21,426 nucleotides of DNA from Ettlia oleoabundans (taxonomy: Eukaryota > Chlorophyta > Chlorophyceae > Chlamydomonadales). The notes beneath the pieces were generated by a model that saw only the letters and a program-made list of their open reading frames with translations, had not been told where the DNA came from and searched no databases. The stretch spans positions 1 through 21,426 of the forward strand of contig JAAMXP010001150.1 of the NCBI GenBank assembly GCA_019693395.1, written 5' to 3'. Within the stretch, counting starts at the first letter, position 1. Each line of letters begins with the position of its first letter. Positions 17,059 through 21,426 of the stretch are shown here, in pieces. A program made the position numbers and the translations under genes.

Positions 17059-19825
17059 ATGGCATCCAATGACGAGCTGCAGCTACCTAGGCTGAGCCTG
17101 GGGCCGGCGGAGCCTTGTCATCACTGTGATCAGCCGGCGAGTGTCTCGCGGAACAACTTCAAGCTGTGCTATTCGACTCGCTCACAGGTTTCTACGTTGA
17201 AGGACGTCGAATTAGAGCTGATACGATGCGCCGGCACCACGGCAGGTGCGCAGCCAGTCCTGCCGCCCGCTCCAGCCGCTGCCGCTTGCAACCCACAAAA
17301 AAACCTGCATAGTTGGTTCCTGTTGTGTACTTCCTCTTGAGCTGACCGTGCAGTTCCAAGTATTGCATGCAGGCAGCAATGAGGCGGCGCTCCCTCTGCC
17401 ACCGAGCGTCCTGCGGGGCTGCTTTGTGAGGTTCCTGCTACACGGGCACTACCGGCTGAGGCGGGTGCTGGGCACGGCGGCAGACGGCGGCCAGCTGGTC
17501 CTGAGTATCCAGGTCAGCACTGCCAGATATCTTGTGAACTACCTTGCAGCCTGCACTAGTGTATTCGTCGTTGCAGCACATTGGCTGGAGATGGTCGGTG
17601 ACAGCTGGCCTTGCTGCAGCTCAACCTTCCCGCCTCTTTCCACCCCAGCCGCTCTAGGGACACCCCAGCCCCTCTCCATGTGCTATGCTGTGCACCTCCC
17701 CAGCACCACTCGCCTGCAGGGCCTCAACAAGCCGTTGCCGGCTTCCATTCTTTCCAAAGCTGATGTGCTTGGGGAGGACAAGCTGTGGGAGCAGTACGGG
17801 AGAGACGAGCTGCAAGGGCTATCAGCCGCGCTGGCGCCACACCCGCCCACCTGCCGAGAGGTGAGCTGGGCGTGGGCATTTTGCACAGATCGCCCCTTGA
17901 CAAACGCAAGCATTGGGGAGCAGTAAGGCTCTTGTTGTGCCTGTGTCCCATGGAGTGGCCCAATTGTTCATCTCGGTATCTTGGAGAACAAACAAATAGT
18001 TGTCCCATGCATGTGTTGCGTTACCCGTTTCTATGCATTCAACGGTCATTTGGAAGGTGCGCGAGGCTGGTTGGTCCTATAAAGCCTAGCCCCCTTTCTC
18101 ACTCCTTCATTCATCTACAGCTAGCAGCAGCATGCTGCCGCCTCAGCACCGGCTGGCTCTGGTCCGGCCATCTGGCAGCACTGAAAGCCGCACTCCAGCA
18201 GGATCCCGCTGCAGTTGCGGCGCAGCTGGAGGATGATGCTGAGCCTGTGGCTAAGCTGCTGCACTCTGTGCAGCCAGACGCAGCGGCAGTAGAAGCAGCA
18301 CCAGCAGATGCAGCACCCACCCCAACAGCAGGTCAGGCCGATGGCAGCACCGGCGGCAAAGCTAAGCAGGAGCCAGGCGGGCATGATGCCAGCAGCGCGG
18401 CACCGCACACCGCCATGCTGCTGCAGCGTCGGCTACAGGCTGGCGCCTCGCCAGCTGACAGCAGCCGTCCTCATGCCAAGATTCAAATTGAGCTTGCGAC
18501 AGCTGGCAGGCCTGACACCAACAGGCAGCACCCACTGGTTGGTGGGCAGGACAGGGATGGAAGCCACAGCGGACGGGAAGGGGAGAACAGCTTTGGGCGT
18601 AAGCGCAGCCGCAGCAGGAGCAGGAGCCTGCAGCGCGACCGCAGCAAGAGAGAAGAAGAGCGCAGCCGCAGCAGGAGGGCAAAAGCGCGAAGCCACAGCT
18701 ACACCCGCGGTCGTAGCGAGAAGAAACACAGGCACAGCCGCAGCCGCAGCCGCAGCCGCATTGACAACAGCAGCCACAGAGCGAGAAGGCGAAGGCGAAG
18801 CCGCAGCCGCACCCGCGGTAGCAGTGATGGGGCCAAGAGGTGCAGCCGCAGCCGCAGCCATAGGCGCGGCCGCAGCAGGGAGCGGAACCGCAGCAGGGAC
18901 CACAGCAGGCACCACAGCGGGATGCGCCAAGAGCGTAGCCGCTCCCCGTGCCGCCAGCTGCCGCCTGCATGCGGAGGAGAGCCGGCCGTCCCCAAAAGTC
19001 TGACTGCCCATGTGGCAGCGGCCACCAGCAGGGGCGACCCCTGGTGGCTGCTGCCGCAAGTGTTACGGCGGCAGCTGGAACAGGATTTGCCGCCTGGGGG
19101 TCTCGAGGAGGCTCTCCTAAAGGAGGGTCTTGCGCGGGTTGTGCAGCAGAAAGGGGCGGTCAAGAGAGCCTCCGCGGCAGAGTTTGGAATGGTGCTGAAA
19201 GCCGTCAACAGGTAGGCCCCCCCGTCAGCTGCCCTAGCGCTGCAAAAACACCATCCATCTGATTGCCTGCCCACCCCCCTGCCCGCCTGCCGTGTTGCCG
19301 TACTGCCTGGCGTAGAGGGTTTGCGTTGGCTGGTGGTCTGTGTCGCACCCCGGCTGCGTGGCACAGTGAGATCTGTGCCTTGCACTGCCAGTGCACCGGA
19401 ACTGCGGTTTTGCTCGTTGCTGCTCAGAGTTGTAATGAGAGATGTATGAATGTAGGACAAGTGGTCATTTTAATCTGCCAGCTTTGCTGCAGCTGTTGAG
19501 CTGGCAGGCAGCCTGGCTATGTGATGTGCGGTTACATGGTTCTGCTGAGCAACACACAGAGCTGCTGTTTTGTTGCTTTCTGGCTGTCTTACTTGCAAAC
19601 CTCATGCAAGAAGCCAAGCCTGTCCTGCGATGCCCTGCCTTGCCCTTCAAGGATGGCACTTGACTGCTTTCCTGCTGCCGTGGCTGCAGGGATTGGCAGC
19701 GCATTTGCGGGGGCCACAAGATGTGGTGCCTCGTCTGCGAGCTGCACCGCCGGGGGCTGATCAAGGCGAAGCGTGACAGTGGCAAACACTCGATCAACTT
19801 GTTCTTTGCATGCTGCAAATCTTGA
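17059..19825 (+). CDS. Plus-3-like domain protein with RS domain and terminal Cys/His clusters, 564 aa
   Basis: Exons: 17059-17245, 17373-17512, 17720-17860, 18121-19211, 19690-19825 (TGA); all phases agree. Residues 20-37 hold a CxxC plus a third Cys (PCHHCDQPAS, FKLC). Residues about 74-165 resemble a Plus-3 domain (VLRGCFVRFLLHGHYRLRRV, then VLSIQGLNKPLP, ending GRDELQGLSAAL). This is closer to plant SWIB/Plus-3/GYF proteins than to Rtf1, judged from memory of the family. Plus-3 domains bind phosphorylated Spt5 tails or nucleic acid in transcription elongation. Residues about 316-435 are a dense RS/RD/RH domain typical of splicing factors. The last exon adds ICGGHKMWCLVCELH and a final CC pair, a possible zinc site. 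A shorter product would stop at TAG 19213-19215 if the last intron is retained, because that donor reads AACAG|GTAGGC. The role is inferred to be nuclear, coupling transcription to splicing. The start ATG has the good context gctATGGC. Confidence 0.8.
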
Positions 19826-20022
19826 CTTCGCTTTGAGCCGGCCAGCTGCTTGCGCATGGAATCAAGGAATAAGGAGAATTTTTACAGCTGCCCGCACCTG
19901 CATGCCTTTCCTGCACCTTCCTCACTTGCACTCTATCATGTACACAAGCAGTGCTCCCGCTGGCTCCTGGCCTGTGGCCCTTCCTTGCTCTAGCCCTTCC
20001 ACTCTTGCAATCAACCTGCCAG

Positions 20023-20027
20023 TGTAA
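20023..20027 (+). terminator. TGTAA polyadenylation signal, Plus-3/RS gene
   Basis: TGTAA lies 198 nt after the TGA at 19823-19825, a typical algal 3' UTR length. This supports 19825 as the true end of the gene rather than the upstream TAG at 19213. Confidence 0.5.
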
Positions 20028-20159
20028 CCATACTCCCGTTCCTTCGGTCCGCTCCAGGTGCTGGTTGGGTAATCTCAGTCAGGTTCCCCTCAGCTCAGTT
20101 TTGGTTCCCCTCGGTCAGCACCAGACCCTAATCACAACAGGCCTTAGTACCCTCAGGAC

Positions 20160-20164
20160 TTACA
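20160..20164 (-). terminator. TGTAA polyadenylation signal, beta-helix-like gene
   Basis: TGTAA on the minus strand lies about 350 nt after the TAG at 20512-20514. The two convergent signals are about 130 bp apart. Confidence 0.4.
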
Positions 20165-20511
20165 GTGTGGTTGCTTTGCCAGCTGCCACGTTAGTTGGCT
20201 GCACAGCAGAACTCCCCGTTCTGTTGCATGGGTACTACAGAAGGTGTCCCCTAGGGGGACGATCACAAGCATTGGTAAACTATACTAAACAGCACAAGGA
20301 GACGAGGGGCAAAGCAGGTCGATGAGGTTTCGCTAATATGGGCTGGCTGAAAAAGGCCGGTTTTATGCAGACTCCATGCAGCTCCAGGGGTGCATACAAA
20401 TTTCATGCAGGGTGATTATGTGGAACAGGCGACTCGATTTGCGTAACAAACGATAGGCACAACCAACGCTTTGCGACAAAGTCTGGAAATGTAGGGTAAG
20501 GTGGTCGGGGG

Positions 20512-21185
20512 CTAGAAAAACACACGGCGCTCATTACGTGCCGCCACCATAGCTGCGTGGAGATCGACAGGCCACAGCTGCTTGCCAGAGTCGACCTGCT
20601 CCACTCGCCAGCCCTGACGGGAGCAGTAATCCTTGATGGCCAGCGCCTCTGCACGCTCACCTATCTCGCCATCACGACCGCCTCTGGACACATCGTCACT
20701 GCCTCCATCACTCTTTCCAATAAGTGGGATAATTGCGCCATGGGCAGGCGCTCCTTCAGCCACCACATTTGTGGATGGTCCCTCCACAAGTGGCATCTCC
20801 TCACTCGTTAGGAGCAGGCGCCGCCCACTTGGTGCGGCCCAGTTGCCAGCAAAGAACAGCAGCGGGCCAAAGTCACACGGAGGCAGCTTGACGGCCTTGC
20901 TGCCAGAGCCTGGGTATAAGTTCCACCAGGTAACGTTGGCACCTGCAGAGATAGCGTTTTGAGAGCAGGGGCAGGATAGGACGAATGAGGATCAGGCAGT
21001 CGTAAAGCGGGAGTCCTACACGCTTGATAGTCTACATCACAAACCCATTTGGAACTATATGCATTAGCATTTGCACGTTAGATCTGCCACACCGCTGTGT
21101 GCTCCGCGATGCTTAGCGCCGCCAGACTCGAAGGCACGGGTGGCTTTGCCAAGGTTGAGGTTGCTGAGCAGGTTGTTGTGGGTGC
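20512..21185 (-). CDS. Right-handed beta-helix-like protein, C-terminal exons only
   Basis: Two exons fit: 21093-21185 and 20512-20942 (TAG), with matching phase 1. They encode GTHNNLLSNLNLG, then FESGGAKHRGAHSGANVTWW, then LPPCDFGPLLFFAGNW, a basic/acidic Gly-rich linker, and a final WRVEQVDSGKQLWPVDLHAA. The pattern of a THNN strand, SGG turn, WWN strand, a W near the end and PxDLHAA is what I recall from the C-terminal coils of parallel beta-helix proteins found in algae, planctomycetes and Bacteroidetes. Such proteins are often extracellular and act on or bind polysaccharides; no catalytic residues can be identified here. The acceptor AAGCAG at 21186-21191 implies an intron of at least 241 bp, with the N-terminal part beyond the right edge. 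Residues about 60-100 of this fragment (GKSDGGSDDVSRGGRDGE) look like a linker insertion. The neighbour to the left converges on it. Confidence 0.7.
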
Positions 21186-21268
21186 CTGCTTGCAAAGCAA
21201 ATGCCAGGCAGGACGGGGGATATTGAGCGGCACAACAATAAACTGCATCATTTCTGTCCTGCCCTAGC

Positions 21269-21426
21269 ATGACCCGGTGGCCCAAAATCAAGTGTGCAAC
21301 CATGTGCCGCCCAGCTGCATACAACGCTACCCCCGCAAACGTGCAGGTGCAGGAGTGGATGAAGAAATTGCTGCCTGAACAGCCCCTCAAGGTTCAGCCC
21401 TTCCATATTGCCACACCCCCCACCCC
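21269..21426 (+). CDS. Possible start of a plus-strand gene, open at the right edge
   Basis: A frame beginning with ATG at 21269 runs open for about 52 codons to the window end (MTRWPKIKCATMCRPAAYNA, then NVQVQEWMKKLLPEQPLKVQ). The residue composition, especially VQEWMKKLLPEQPLKVQPFH, looks more like real protein than the usual shadow frames. However, it sits where the minus-strand beta-helix gene should have an intron, and the opposite strand also has an open frame here. I do not recognise a family. Confidence 0.25.
   Translation, partial: MTRWPKIKCATMCRPAAYNATPANVQVQEWMKKLLPEQPLKVQPFHIATPPT

Larger units (their letters stand above)
19826..20511. other. Convergent 3' spacer between the Plus-3/RS and beta-helix-like genes
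   Basis: No gene is supported. The stretch holds the 3' UTRs of both neighbours, a short direct repeat (GGTTCCCCTC at 20082 and 20103), and a perfect 6-bp stem around a 3-nt loop at 20246-20260 (GTCCCC, TAG, GGGGAC). Confidence 0.5.

Noticed and set aside
17785..18120. Reading straight through from 17785 into the RS exon as one long frame.
   Set aside because: It is out of frame with the Plus-3 exon and crosses a clear GTGAGC donor at 17861 and CTACAG acceptor at 18120.

Overview
This window looks like nuclear DNA of a chlorophyte green alga. The genes are rich in introns with GTGAGT/GTGGGT-type donors and CTGCAG acceptors. GC is high, TGTAA motifs lie downstream of several stops as in volvocine and sphaeroplealean algae, proteins carry Ala/Gln/Ser/Gly-rich insertions, and introns contain GGCA, TGCATG and poly-G microsatellites. 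A chlorophycean origin is my best guess, but the species cannot be fixed from the sequence. No rRNA, tRNA, CRISPR array or intact transposon was seen.

I rebuilt six multi-exon genes by joining exons whose splice sites and phases agree and whose protein is continuous. From left to right: (1) 28-3231 minus, a secreted Asp-box (BNR) sialidase-like protein, C-terminus off the left edge; (2) 3601-8342 minus, a 15-exon, 476-residue BBE-like FAD-linked oxidase with both residues for bicovalent FAD; (3) 9060-11513 plus, a probably plastid-targeted protein of unknown function with a polyproline tract; (4) 13606-15915 minus, a membrane protein of unknown function, 5' end uncertain; (5) 17059-19825 plus, a 564-residue protein joining a Plus-3-like domain, a long RS domain and Cys/His clusters at both ends; (6) 20512 to about 21185 minus, the C-terminal part of a beta-helix-like protein. 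A further short plus-strand reading frame is open at the right edge.

Genes 2 and 3 diverge from a 717-bp region with two back-to-back TATA boxes. Genes 3 and 4 converge on about 2.1 kb that holds three kinds of degenerate tandem repeat, including a 48/49-bp minisatellite. Genes 4 and 5 diverge. Genes 5 and 6 converge, with TGTAA elements on opposite strands about 130 bp apart.

The genes look like an ordinary eukaryotic neighbourhood and not a functional cluster. Genes 1, 2 and 6 belong to families that often act on carbohydrates or other small substrates, but I see no evidence that they cooperate. The most novel items are the domain architecture of gene 5 and the nested satellite block between genes 3 and 4.
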